Below, piece after piece: positions 1 to 7,824 of a DNA stretch of 8,364 bases. Location: assembly GCA_051278165.1 (NCBI GenBank), contig JBNMNW010000259.1, positions 1-8,364 on the forward strand. The letters run 5' to 3'. The notes under the pieces are model-generated. The model saw only the letters and a program-made list of their open reading frames with translations. It was not told the DNA's origin and ran no database searches. The first letter of the stretch is position 1; each line of letters begins with the position of its first letter. Made by a program: the position numbers and the translations under genes. Origin of the DNA: GCA-2684655 sp051278165. GTDB taxonomy: Bacteria > Planctomycetota > UBA1135 > UBA2386.

Positions 1-9
1 CCACGCGTA

Positions 10-3000
10 ATGAAACAGAACGACAAGAACAGCAAGCCAGAAGGGTTCCTGTTCGATCAGTGGAGTCGCTATGACGCCACTGCTCGCGCCATCCGCGCCA
101 TCGTGCCGGACGGGGGCACCGTTCTCGATGTTGGCTGCGGCCGGCAGATGTTGCTCGGCTCGTTCTTGCCGAACCATCAAGTCACCTACCTGGATCCGTT
201 GCTAGCGAACATTCCTGGGCTCGCGAATGCTCAGGATGAAGCGGCCCCTACCGGCAACGTTATCGGCACGCGCTTGACGCCGGACAGCGTCGCCGACCAG
301 AGCTTCGATGTCGTCGTCACCGTCGATGCCCTTGAGCACATCCCGGCAGACGCACGCCAACCGTTCCTTGAGCAAATCGTTCGCGCCAGCAGGCGCGGTG
401 TAGTGATTGCGGCTCCATTCTCTGACATCGGCGACGCCCAGTCGACCGATGACTTCGTGCACGAGGCGTATCGCGCCAAACACGGCAGCGACTATTCCTG
501 GCTCCGGGAGCACGAAGAGTTCGGGTTACCCAACTTCGAAGCCACCTGCAACTTGCTGCGCGAACTGGGTCTGGAATGCACGTCGTTTGGCAATGGCCAC
601 ACTCCGTGGCTTAAAAATCTGCTGGCAACACACGTTCTGTATCTCGACCTGCCCGACCACACTTCGGTGCTCCGAGAAGTAGGCGACCGCTTCGCGCAAG
701 ACATCATGCGGTTCGACCACTGCACTCCGAGCTACCGGGAAGTGATCATCGCGGCTCGCGGCGAGGCGCCAGTGGTTTCGCTGCCGCCAGTGGACGAGAC
801 CGAAGCGGCGGCTGCGTGGAACCAATTCCGTATATGGACCAACGCGCGACTTGCACACCACGTCGATGCGCTCGCCAAGTCGACGCAAGCAGCACAGCAA
901 AACGTGCGTGAAGCTCACGAAGCCAGCCTGCGAACGACACGACAAACGGACGGCAGGCAAAACGCTCTGCAAGCGGAAGTTGAAAAGCTCAACAAGCAGC
1001 TGCGAGCGAGCCGCCACAACGCACAGCAAGCGAACGTTGCTATGCGCCAATCGCAACAACAGATCGCGGCACTGCACCGGAGCGCATCCTGGCGCTTGAC
1101 TGCCCCCGTGCGGTCGATTGACATAGCTGCCCTTCGCGTCATCACACCGATTCGCGCAACAGTGCTGACCGCAGCGAACTGGTGCGTGCGCATCATCCCC
1201 AACGGCCTGCTCTGGCCACTCAAGTCCGCGTTCTTCACGCTGCTGAAGCCACTGCTAAAGAACTCGCGTGAGTATGTCGAGTTCATGGAAGCAAAGCGCT
1301 GGCGCGACCGGCCCGCACCACCCCCGGCCTTGATCATCGCCGAACCACACGACAGCCTGCCCGATGTGCTGGTGTTCGGCGTCATCGATTGGCAACTGCG
1401 CATCCAGCGCCCACAGCACCTAGCCCTAGAACTCGCGCGCCGCGGTCATCGCGTGATCTACCTGACTCCCAGCTTCAAGCAAGCGAAGCTGCCTGGATAC
1501 GACCTCGCGCAAGTTGCCGAGGATCTACCGATCTACCAGGCCAAGCTGCATACGATCCAACTCGCATCGATCTACCACAGTGCACCTAGCGGCGAGGTGC
1601 ACGACAATCTTTGCAATGGTCTGCGACAGCTGCTGGGCGACATCGCCGTGCACGCCAACCTGAGTCTCGTGGATCACCCCGGCTGGACCGAGATCGCCAA
1701 GATCGTGCCGCGCTCGCAGTTGATCTACGACTGCATGGACAACCATCACGGCTTCCAAGAGTCGGGTCATGGCCTGCTCGCTGCGGAACGCCAACTACTG
1801 GCAGCAAGTGACGCCGTCATCGTCACCAGCACGCACATTCAAGCAGCAATCAGCCCACAACACCGCTACGTCAAGATGATCCGCAACGCATGCGCGCCTG
1901 ATCACTTCCTTAGCGCAGCGAAGCAAAGCACACCCAACAAGCGGCCGATTATCGGCTACTTCGGCGCCATCGCCGACTGGTTCGATGTGCTGCTAGTTGA
2001 GCAAATTGCTAGCCAGATGACGGACTGCGACTTCCTAATGGTTGGCGGCGACACGGCGAAGGTGCAGGAGCAACTCGCCCATCTAAAGAACGTGAGCTTC
2101 ACAGGCGAAGTCGACTACGAAGCCCTGCCAGACCACGTGCAGCGCATGGATGTGCTGTTCATTCCGTTCATCATCAACGAACTGACGCTCGCGACGAACC
2201 CAGTCAAAGCCTACGAAGCTTTGGCGGCCGGCAAACCAGTCGTGGCGACCCAGATGCCGGAGTTGATGGACACCGATCTCGCTCCATTCGTGCGCACCTG
2301 CCCGAGCGACGCTGAGATGATCCCGGCGTTGCGCGCCGCACTGGCCGAGTCGGGCGACGTCGACAAGCAACAGCAACGCATCCACTACGCGAAGAACCAG
2401 ACCTGGAGCCACCGAGTCGAGGAACTGGTTGCCGCAACCGAAAACATTCCGCAGCCCAAGGTCGCGGTCATCATCATCACTTGGAACAGCGTCGAGCTGA
2501 GTAAGCGCTGCGTGCAGTCCGTGCTCGACGACCCACTGGCGCCGGATATAGACGTCATCCTGGTCGACAACGCTTCCACAGATGAAACGCCACAGTGGCT
2601 CGACGAGGTCGAACACGAGCCGCGGGTTCGCATCATCCGCAACCCGGACAACCGCGGCTTCGCCACCGCGTGCAACCAGGGTTTGGCCGCGGGTGCGGAA
2701 AACGATGCTGACATCCTGGTCATTCTCAACAACGACATCGTCGTCACCCCTGGTTGGGCAACCACGCTGCATCGCCATCTGCGCAACGACCCGTCGATCG
2801 GCTTGATCGGCCCGGTAACCAACAACATCGGCAACGAGGCCAAGGTCGACACGGCCTACGACACCCTCGAAGCGATGCAGCCCGAGCAGCGCCGCCTGAC
2901 GGGGCTAGCAGCTGGCAAGCACTTCGACATCCGCGTGCTGGCGTTCTTCTGCGTGGCGATGCCGCGCGATGTCTACGCGAGCGTCGGACCATTGGACGAG

Positions 3001-3249
3001 AAGTTCGGCACCGGGTTCTTCGAGGACGATGACTACTGCCAACGCGTGCGCCAACTCGAACGCCGCATCGTTTGTGCCGAGGACGTGTTCGTGCACCACG
3101 AGTTGTCGGCATCGTTCGGCAAGATGCCAAGCAAGGAACGAGAAGAGTTGTTCGAACGCAACAAGACCTACTACGAGTCCAAGTGGGGTCCTTGGCAACG
3201 CCACGTCTACCGCCCGAAAGGCCAAGACCGCAATGCCGCGGCCAGCTAG
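10..3249 (+). CDS. Four-part methyltransferase / coiled-coil / GT4-like / GT2 glycosyltransferase protein
   Basis: This 1079-residue cytoplasmic or membrane-associated enzyme probably assembles and modifies a surface glycan. Residues about 20-250 are a class I SAM methyltransferase, with motif I VLDVGCG (38-44), YLDP (60-63) and FDVVVTVDALEHIP (99-112). Residues about 282-356 are Gln/Ala/Glu-rich and look like a coiled coil. They are followed by SASWRLTAPVR (358-368), a motif that recurs in coiled-coil glycosyltransferases, and a hydrophobic/amphipathic stretch to about 420. Residues about 450-808 are a GT-B, GT4-like domain (WQLRIQRPQH at 461-470, YDCMDN at 573-578, TNPVKAYEALAAGKPVV at 729-745). 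The first Glu of the usual EX7E motif is Ala728. Residues about 816-1060 are a GT2 (GT-A) domain with VDNASTD (852-858), LNNDI (906-910, in place of DxD) and FFEDDDYC (1003-1010). The start codon overlaps an upstream TAA (TAATG at 8-12), so a preceding gene may be translationally coupled. The sugars used cannot be read from the sequence. The domain calls are strong; the combined role is inferred. Confidence 0.93.
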   Translation: MKQNDKNSKPEGFLFDQWSRYDATARAIRAIVPDGGTVLDVGCGRQMLLGSFLPNHQVTYLDPLLANIPGLANAQDEAAPTGNVIGTRLTPDSVADQSFDVVVTVDALEHIPADARQPFLEQIVRASRRGVVIAAPFSDIGDAQSTDDFVHEAYRAKHGSDYSWLREHEEFGLPNFEATCNLLRELGLECTSFGNGHTPWLKNLLATHVLYLDLPDHTSVLREVGDRFAQDIMRFDHCTPSYREVIIAARGEAPVVSLPPVDETEAAAAWNQFRIWTNARLAHHVDALAKSTQAAQQNVREAHEASLRTTRQTDGRQNALQAEVEKLNKQLRASRHNAQQANVAMRQSQQQIAALHRSASWRLTAPVRSIDIAALRVITPIRATVLTAANWCVRIIPNGLLWPLKSAFFTLLKPLLKNSREYVEFMEAKRWRDRPAPPPALIIAEPHDSLPDVLVFGVIDWQLRIQRPQHLALELARRGHRVIYLTPSFKQAKLPGYDLAQVAEDLPIYQAKLHTIQLASIYHSAPSGEVHDNLCNGLRQLLGDIAVHANLSLVDHPGWTEIAKIVPRSQLIYDCMDNHHGFQESGHGLLAAERQLLAASDAVIVTSTHIQAAISPQHRYVKMIRNACAPDHFLSAAKQSTPNKRPIIGYFGAIADWFDVLLVEQIASQMTDCDFLMVGGDTAKVQEQLAHLKNVSFTGEVDYEALPDHVQRMDVLFIPFIINELTLATNPVKAYEALAAGKPVVATQMPELMDTDLAPFVRTCPSDAEMIPALRAALAESGDVDKQQQRIHYAKNQTWSHRVEELVAATENIPQPKVAVIIITWNSVELSKRCVQSVLDDPLAPDIDVILVDNASTDETPQWLDEVEHEPRVRIIRNPDNRGFATACNQGLAAGAENDADILVILNNDIVVTPGWATTLHRHLRNDPSIGLIGPVTNNIGNEAKVDTAYDTLEAMQPEQRRLTGLAAGKHFDIRVLAFFCVAMPRDVYASVGPLDEKFGTGFFEDDDYCQRVRQLERRIVCAEDVFVHHELSASFGKMPSKEREELFERNKTYYESKWGPWQRHVYRPKGQDRNAAAS

Positions 3250-3264
3250 CATGCGAAGCACTCG

Positions 3265-4065
3265 ATGGCCTTCCTACTAGCTCCCTTCCGATCCGCATGG
3301 CAGCATCGGAAGCTGCTGCGGGCGTTGTCCGTGCGCGAAATCAGCACGAGCTTCAAGGGATCATTCATAGGCCTTGGCTGGCTGGTTCTGCAGCCGCTTG
3401 CGACGCTCGCTGTCTACGCCTTCGTTTTCGGCGGCCTGCTATACGGCGGCGGCGACATGCAGTTCGTCAGCCAACTGTTCACCGGCCTGATCATCTTTCA
3501 GGCCTTCAGCGAACTGGTGCAGCGGGCGCCACGCTTGGTTGTCTCACGGCCGAGCTACGTCACCAAGATCGTGTTCCCACTCGACATGCTGCCGTGGCCG
3601 GTCGCCGCGCTGGCGTCCGTGCATGCCGCCGCCTCAATGGTGATGCTGCTGATCCTGCACACCTTGTTCGTCGGCGTCCCGAGCTGGACTGTAATAGCCA
3701 TGCCGATCGTCGTGACATCGGTGCTGCTGCTCGGACTGTCGATCAGCTGGATATTGTCTTCGATTGGCGTCTACGTGCGGGACACGCAGGAGATCGTGCG
3801 GGTCGTCATGCAGATGCTGTTCTTCCTGAGCCCAATCGTTTGGAAGCTCGAAGTGGCACAGACACACACACCGGCACTCGCCGCAGTGGCGATGTACAAC
3901 CCTCTGGCAATCGCGATGGAGACTTCGCGCGCGCTGATCGACAACACCCACCCAGCACCGGGCATCCTGCCCATCGCCTTGTTGTTCGGCGGATCACTCG
4001 TATTCGCCGGGATAGCCCACGCATTCTTCCGCCGCACCAAATCAGGCTTTGCTGATGTCCTCTGA
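3265..4065 (+). CDS. wzm: Wzm-like ABC-2 type polysaccharide export permease
   Basis: This 266-residue inner-membrane protein is the channel half of an ABC exporter for lipid-linked O-antigen or capsule polysaccharide. It has about six hydrophobic segments, at roughly residues 34-58, 68-85, 108-136, 142-170, 174-193 and 236-255. Family hallmarks are the N-terminal amphipathic region with REISTSFKGSFIGLGW (24-39), the KIVFPLDMLP segment (101-110) that resembles the usual V-K-K-x-x-F-P-x-E-x-L-P loop, and YVRD (170-173). The length is normal for the family. The ATG lies 15 bases after the upstream stop with only a weak GAAG as ribosome binding site. The 3' end overlaps the ATPase gene by 11 bases, as expected for partners made together. 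The family is clear; whether the cargo is an O-antigen, a capsule or another glycan is not. Confidence 0.93.
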   Translation: MAFLLAPFRSAWQHRKLLRALSVREISTSFKGSFIGLGWLVLQPLATLAVYAFVFGGLLYGGGDMQFVSQLFTGLIIFQAFSELVQRAPRLVVSRPSYVTKIVFPLDMLPWPVAALASVHAAASMVMLLILHTLFVGVPSWTVIAMPIVVTSVLLLGLSISWILSSIGVYVRDTQEIVRVVMQMLFFLSPIVWKLEVAQTHTPALAAVAMYNPLAIAMETSRALIDNTHPAPGILPIALLFGGSLVFAGIAHAFFRRTKSGFADVL

Positions 4066-5305
4066 CGATCGCGAAGTGGTGTTGGAAACCAGCGGCGTGA
4101 GCAAGTGCTATCACGTCTACAAGCGGCCACAGGATCGCCTGCGACAGTTCTTTGTCCGCAAGGATCGCAAGCTCTACGAAGAGTTCTGGGCGTTGCGCGG
4201 CGTATCGCTGCAGATGAAGCGCGGCGAGACACTCGGCATCGTTGGCAAGAACGGCGCGGGCAAGTCAACGCTACTGCAACTGATCGCCGGCACGGTCAAA
4301 GCAACGTCGGGCAACATCACGGTCAACGGCCGCGTCACCGCATTGCTCGAACTCGGCAGCGGCTTCCACAACGACTTCACTGGCCGCGAGAACATCTTTG
4401 TTGCCGGCGCGCTCCTAGGCCTAGGCCGCGAAGAAGTCGACGAGCGCATGGAGCGCATCGAGAGCTTCGCGGACATCGGTGAGTTCCTCGACCGACCGGT
4501 AAAAACCTATTCGAAGGGCATGTTCGCGCGCTTGTCGTTCGCGGTTTACGCCAACCTTGACCCCGACATCTTCATCGTCGACGAAGCGCTGGCCGTCGGC
4601 GACGCACGCTTCCGCCACAAGTGCATGTATCGCTTCCGGCAGATGCAGGAGCAAGGCGTGTCGATCATCTACGTGTCGCACGATGCACCGTCGATGAAGC
4701 ACATCTGTGACCGCGTCATCTGGCTCGATCAGGGCAACGTGCGGCAACAGGGCGAATCTAAACAGGTCGTCGACGCCTACCTAACCGACCTGTTCCACGG
4801 CGAAGCAATCAAGACCAAGACAGCCCAGACCAAGCAGCCAACGCAACTCGGAGACGATCGCACGGGCTCGGGACGCTGTGCGTTCACCTCCGCACGGTTG
4901 ACAAACGCAACCGGTGAAGACGTGGATCACATGACGCCGCCGGACACGTACGTGTTGGAAGTCGTCATCAAGAATCACGACATGGCGCCGGACGAAACGA
5001 TGCAGGCTGGGTTCTGGATCCGAAATTCGCGCGGCGTCATCGTCACCGGCACCAACACCGAGCTGCTCGGCGTGACAATTCCAACACCGGCCAAGGACGG
5101 GCAAGTGACGGTTCGGTTCACGATGCAGCCACCGCCGCTCGCCGCCGGCAGCTACTCCTGCACGCTGATGACCTCCGCACTGGACCCCGAAGGGCAACCA
5201 GTGTTGGGAGAACGGGTAGTCAACGCGCTGGTCTTCAGGATCTCTTCCAACGCCAAGATACCTGGCATGGTCGGAATCGACTGCGCCGCCGAGATCATCG
5301 CATGA
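4055..5305 (+). CDS. wzt: Wzt-like ABC transporter ATPase with C-terminal glycan-binding-type domain
   Basis: This 416-residue ATPase powers export through the permease encoded just upstream. From the ATG at 4055, Walker A is GKNGAGKST (64-72), the signature is YSKGMFARLSF (152-162; SKG replaces the usual SGG, common in this family), Walker B is DIFIVDEAL (171-179) and the switch His is 209 (YVSHD). Residues up to about 250 are the nucleotide-binding domain. Residues about 268-416 form an extra beta-rich domain of the Wzt C-terminal type (segments such as YVLEVVIKNHD and GQVTVRFTM). In E. coli O8/O9a this domain binds the modified non-reducing end of the O-antigen and sets export specificity. 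A TTG at 4049 is in frame but ATG 4055 is preferred, with AGG at 4044-4046 as a weak Shine-Dalgarno. The 3' end shares ATGA with the next gene, so the sulfotransferase is probably translationally coupled to it. Confidence 0.94.
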   Translation: MSSDDREVVLETSGVSKCYHVYKRPQDRLRQFFVRKDRKLYEEFWALRGVSLQMKRGETLGIVGKNGAGKSTLLQLIAGTVKATSGNITVNGRVTALLELGSGFHNDFTGRENIFVAGALLGLGREEVDERMERIESFADIGEFLDRPVKTYSKGMFARLSFAVYANLDPDIFIVDEALAVGDARFRHKCMYRFRQMQEQGVSIIYVSHDAPSMKHICDRVIWLDQGNVRQQGESKQVVDAYLTDLFHGEAIKTKTAQTKQPTQLGDDRTGSGRCAFTSARLTNATGEDVDHMTPPDTYVLEVVIKNHDMAPDETMQAGFWIRNSRGVIVTGTNTELLGVTIPTPAKDGQVTVRFTMQPPPLAAGSYSCTLMTSALDPEGQPVLGERVVNALVFRISSNAKIPGMVGIDCAAEIIA

Positions 5306-6126
5306 CGTTTGCTGACACCTCCTTCATCCTCGGCTGCCAACGCTCGGGCACGACCTTGCTGCGATTCCTTTTGGCATCGCATCCAGAGGTCTGCAGCATC
5401 GATGAGCAACTGGCCTATCCGGTGCTCGCTGGGCGAAAGTCGCTGCCAGACGACATCGCCGTCGACGCGAACGGCAAACACTGCGTGTTCAAGATCCCGC
5501 GATTTGCAGAGCAACTACTGCTGACCGATGTGCGTGACGAAACCTACGGAACATGCCCGCAGTTCTACGACGGCCAGCGAGCCATCTTCATCGTGCGTGA
5601 CCCGCGCGATGTCGTTGCCTCGATGTGCACGCTTGCAGCCAGCCGAGAACAAACTTGGATCGAAGCCTACGGCCGCAGCATGGTCGACCACCGCATCGCG
5701 CAGCGCCCGGACTTCGCCCAGCAATACGCAACGGAACTCGAACAACTCGAACAACAGTCGTGGCCGGCCCACTTGCTTGCCGCGATGTATTGGCGCGTAA
5801 AGAACGACGCCGCGCCTAGCTACGCGGCAGCCGGCTTGCCCATCCTGACCATTAGCTACGAAGCGTTGGTCGCGACCCCTAAGCCGATTTTGCAGCGCAT
5901 CTGCAACCACCTCGGACTTCCGTGGACGGACACGATGCTCGCGCACCACAACACTGAGCACAGCCAACTCGAGGCATCAGGCCTCGCCATCGGCGGCAGT
6001 GACCCCAAGCGCTCGATCGACAGCAAGAGCGTCGGACGGTTCGCAGATGTGCTCAATGACAAGCTGACTGAAGAAGTCGTTGCATGGACAGGCTCCACGT
6101 TTGATCGTCTTCGCGCCAGCACCTAG
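5302..6126 (+). CDS. PAPS-dependent sulfotransferase family protein (operon copy)
   Basis: This 274-residue protein is predicted to transfer sulfate from PAPS to a hydroxyl group, most likely on the glycan handled by this locus. The 5'-phosphosulfate-binding loop is CQRSGTTLLRFLLASHPEV (12-30). KIPRF (64-68) sits where the conserved K-x-P segment of these enzymes is expected. The 3'-phosphate-binding motif is IVRDPRDVVASM (97-108). YEALVATPKPILQRICNHLG (186-205) and SVGRF (243-247) match the usual C-terminal pattern. No signal peptide or membrane segment is seen, so it should act in the cytoplasm. The start ATG overlaps the wzt stop (ATGA), which ties its expression directly to the exporter. 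The family is clear; the acceptor is inferred only from context, and some members act on other substrates. Confidence 0.9.
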   Translation: MTFADTSFILGCQRSGTTLLRFLLASHPEVCSIDEQLAYPVLAGRKSLPDDIAVDANGKHCVFKIPRFAEQLLLTDVRDETYGTCPQFYDGQRAIFIVRDPRDVVASMCTLAASREQTWIEAYGRSMVDHRIAQRPDFAQQYATELEQLEQQSWPAHLLAAMYWRVKNDAAPSYAAAGLPILTISYEALVATPKPILQRICNHLGLPWTDTMLAHHNTEHSQLEASGLAIGGSDPKRSIDSKSVGRFADVLNDKLTEEVVAWTGSTFDRLRAST

Positions 6127-6152
6127 CGCCGCCAACCACCTCGAGAATCAGC

Positions 6153-6932
6153 ATGAGCAAGTCGCCTCCAGCCCAAGCCGGAACCCTGACGTTCGCCTGC
6201 AACGTGTGTGGCAAGGTCAACACGTGCCCGAGCGATCAAATCGGTCGTGAGACCGCGTCGTGCTCCTCGTGCCGTTCCACCGTGCGCATGCGTTCGATCG
6301 TGCACACGTTGTCGCAAGAGCTGTACGGCCGGTGCATGCCGGTCGATGAGTTCCCTAAGGAACCGCGCTACAAAGGCATCGGCACGAGTGATTGGAACGG
6401 CTACGCATCGCGACTGGCGAAGCGCCTCGACTACACCAATACCTACTACCACAAGGCACCACAGGTCGACATCACGGCACCGGATCCGAGCATGAACGGC
6501 ACGCTCGACTTCGTCACCTCAACCGACGTGTTCGAACACATCGTGCCGCCCGTCGGCATAGCCTTCGAAGCGGTGCGGCGCTTGCTCAAGCCAACTGGCG
6601 TGTTCGTATTCTCGGTGCCCTACAAGCTAGACGGCAAGACAACCGAGCACTTCCCGGACATGCACGAGTGGGACATCGACCGCTCGGGAGCAAAGCCGGT
6701 GCTTCACAACCAGGCTAAGGACGGCACGAAGCAAGTCTTCGACGACCTGGTATTCCACGGCGGTGAAGGCGCAACGCTAGAGATGCGCGTGTTCTCGCTG
6801 GAGAGCCTGATCGAGCACGCGAAGGCCGCGGGCTTCCGGCCGCCGCGCATCTACCACTCGTCGCACATGCAGTGCGGCACGGTGTGGGAAGTCGATTGGT
6901 CGCTGACGATGGCGTTGCGACCGGCGCTCTAG
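6153..6932 (+). CDS. Zinc-ribbon class I SAM methyltransferase-like protein
   Basis: This 259-residue protein begins with a probable zinc ribbon: CNVC (16-19) and CSSC (37-40), with an additional Cys25. The rest is a Methyltransf_11-like domain. The glycine motif is degenerate, KGIGTSDWNGYA (74-85), and lacks the usual E/D-x-G-x-G-x-G. The later motifs are good: LDFVTSTDVFEHIVPP (118-133) and LLKPTGVFVFSVPY (144-157), followed by a His-rich segment (TEHFPDMHEWD, 164-174). Similar zinc-ribbon proteins with a G-x-x-x-S-D-W motif are, from memory, common in glycan clusters and are annotated only as methyltransferases. The gene lies 26 bases after the sulfotransferase, with GAGA near 6140-6144 as a possible weak ribosome site. 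It is the last gene of the plus-strand run. A glycan methyltransferase role is likely but the substrate is unknown. Confidence 0.85.
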   Translation: MSKSPPAQAGTLTFACNVCGKVNTCPSDQIGRETASCSSCRSTVRMRSIVHTLSQELYGRCMPVDEFPKEPRYKGIGTSDWNGYASRLAKRLDYTNTYYHKAPQVDITAPDPSMNGTLDFVTSTDVFEHIVPPVGIAFEAVRRLLKPTGVFVFSVPYKLDGKTTEHFPDMHEWDIDRSGAKPVLHNQAKDGTKQVFDDLVFHGGEGATLEMRVFSLESLIEHAKAAGFRPPRIYHSSHMQCGTVWEVDWSLTMALRPAL

Positions 6933-6969
6933 TCGGGAGCGTAAGAGGTTCGCAGCTTCGGCAGGTGCG
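6933..6969. other. Convergent 3'-to-3' gap, no clear terminator
   Basis: This 37-base gap lies between the stop codons of two convergent genes. I see no strong stem-loop with a T tract on either strand. Any termination here would have to be Rho-dependent or weak, and read-through in both directions would give overlapping antisense transcripts. Confidence 0.4.
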
Positions 6970-7815
6970 TCAGAGAATCGGCGCCAACACCTTGTTGACG
7001 ATCTCACACTGCGCTTCATCTAGGTCGCGCTGCCAACGTGCGATCGAACGCGACGCGAAATCGACCTTGCCTTGGATGGCGCCGTGCACGTCCTTCTCGG
7101 ACGTCTGCTTCATCGCCGCGATCGCATGGTTGGCGTCGGCGAGCTCGAGGAACTCGACAAACAGCGGCTCGAGAACCTTCGCGGGCTCGCGGACCAGCAG
7201 CTCGTAGTTGACACGGAATACTCGCCCGGCCGGCAGCTTCGACAGGAACCGCTCTTCGGTCTGGATCGTACTCAGCACGGTCTGGCAGACGTTGCCCAAT
7301 TGCTCGTCCGGCACTTCCCAGCGCGCTGCATCTGGATCTCGTGCGGGCACCAGATCCATGCGCGCCCAAAGTTCGAGAATTGAACAGACGATGTCGCGAG
7401 GATCCCGACGAACGGCAACAAACATCGCCGACGGAAACCACTCGTCGACAACCGGCAGCATGCTGCTCAGGTGCGGGTTCTTGTCGCCCCAGTAGCGAAC
7501 GCCCTGCTTGTTCTGCGCGACGGCAATCTTCTCGTAGGCAAGCTTGGTGATCGAACGACCGTGCTCCCGCAACGCCGCGACTACTTCGTCGCCATGCTCA
7601 CGGGCACAGTGCAAGCCGCCTCGATCACCCGTCGGCAGATCACGAAAGGCGTGCTCAAAGAACGTCACAATCCGGGTCTCGTTAGTGACCAGCACCTGCG
7701 GATGCGCATTCAGCAGCTTCGCGACCAGGGTCGTGCCCGATCGCGGCGGCCCCAACACAAACAGCGGGCAGGAGTCAGCGGCCCACATTTTCTTGATGCG
7801 CGACCAGAAGCTCAC
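6970..7815 (-). CDS. PAPS-dependent sulfotransferase family protein (minus-strand copy)
   Basis: This 281-residue cytoplasmic-type sulfotransferase (Sulfotransfer_3-like) has the PAPS loop LGPPRSGTTLVAKLLNAHP (21-39), YWGDKNP (108-114, matching the family's W-G-D-K-x-P), and the 3'-phosphate motif VRRDPRDIVCSI (135-146). A C-terminal VNYELLVREPAKVLEPLFVE segment (202-221) follows. I chose GTG at 7815 because GGAGGT lies at 7824-7819 just before it. A TTG at 7833 would add six residues but places that ribosome site inside the gene, and ATG at 7788 is a later option. Outside the two PAPS motifs it looks unlike the plus-strand sulfotransferase at 5302, so it is not a recent duplicate. It is the only gene in the window on the minus strand and must have its own promoter, probably in the gap before the epimerase gene. 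The substrate is unknown, possibly the same glycan. Confidence 0.9.
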   Translation of the reverse strand: MSFWSRIKKMWAADSCPLFVLGPPRSGTTLVAKLLNAHPQVLVTNETRIVTFFEHAFRDLPTGDRGGLHCAREHGDEVVAALREHGRSITKLAYEKIAVAQNKQGVRYWGDKNPHLSSMLPVVDEWFPSAMFVAVRRDPRDIVCSILELWARMDLVPARDPDAARWEVPDEQLGNVCQTVLSTIQTEERFLSKLPAGRVFRVNYELLVREPAKVLEPLFVEFLELADANHAIAAMKQTSEKDVHGAIQGKVDFASRSIARWQRDLDEAQCEIVNKVLAPIL

Positions 7816-7818
7816 CTG

Positions 7819-7824
7819 ACCTCC
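7819..7824 (-). promoter_or_regulatory. Shine-Dalgarno GGAGGT for the minus-strand sulfotransferase
   Basis: Read on the minus strand, GGAGGT lies three bases before a GTG codon at 7815 (four bases counted from GGAGG). It is the best Shine-Dalgarno match I found before any start in the window. The spacing is a little short, but it favours the GTG over the in-frame TTG at 7833. Confidence 0.55.

Noticed and set aside
2083..2778. A 231-codon open frame antisense to the glycosyltransferase gene
   Set aside because: It lies wholly opposite well-conserved GT4 and GT2 motifs and has no recognisable domain, as expected for an antisense shadow in GC-rich DNA.
4049..4054. TTG start two codons upstream for the Wzt gene
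   Set aside because: ATG at 4055 is a stronger start codon with an AGG at suitable distance; the TTG adds only two residues.
3072..4055. A 327-codon open frame on the plus strand overlapping the end of gene 1 and nearly all of the permease gene
   Set aside because: It is Arg/Ala/His-rich, shows no family motif, and overlaps the clear GT2 end and the clear Wzm gene in another frame. It is a by-product of GC-rich codon use.
6933..6969. Bidirectional terminator in the convergent gap
   Set aside because: No stable inverted repeat followed by a T run could be found on either strand.
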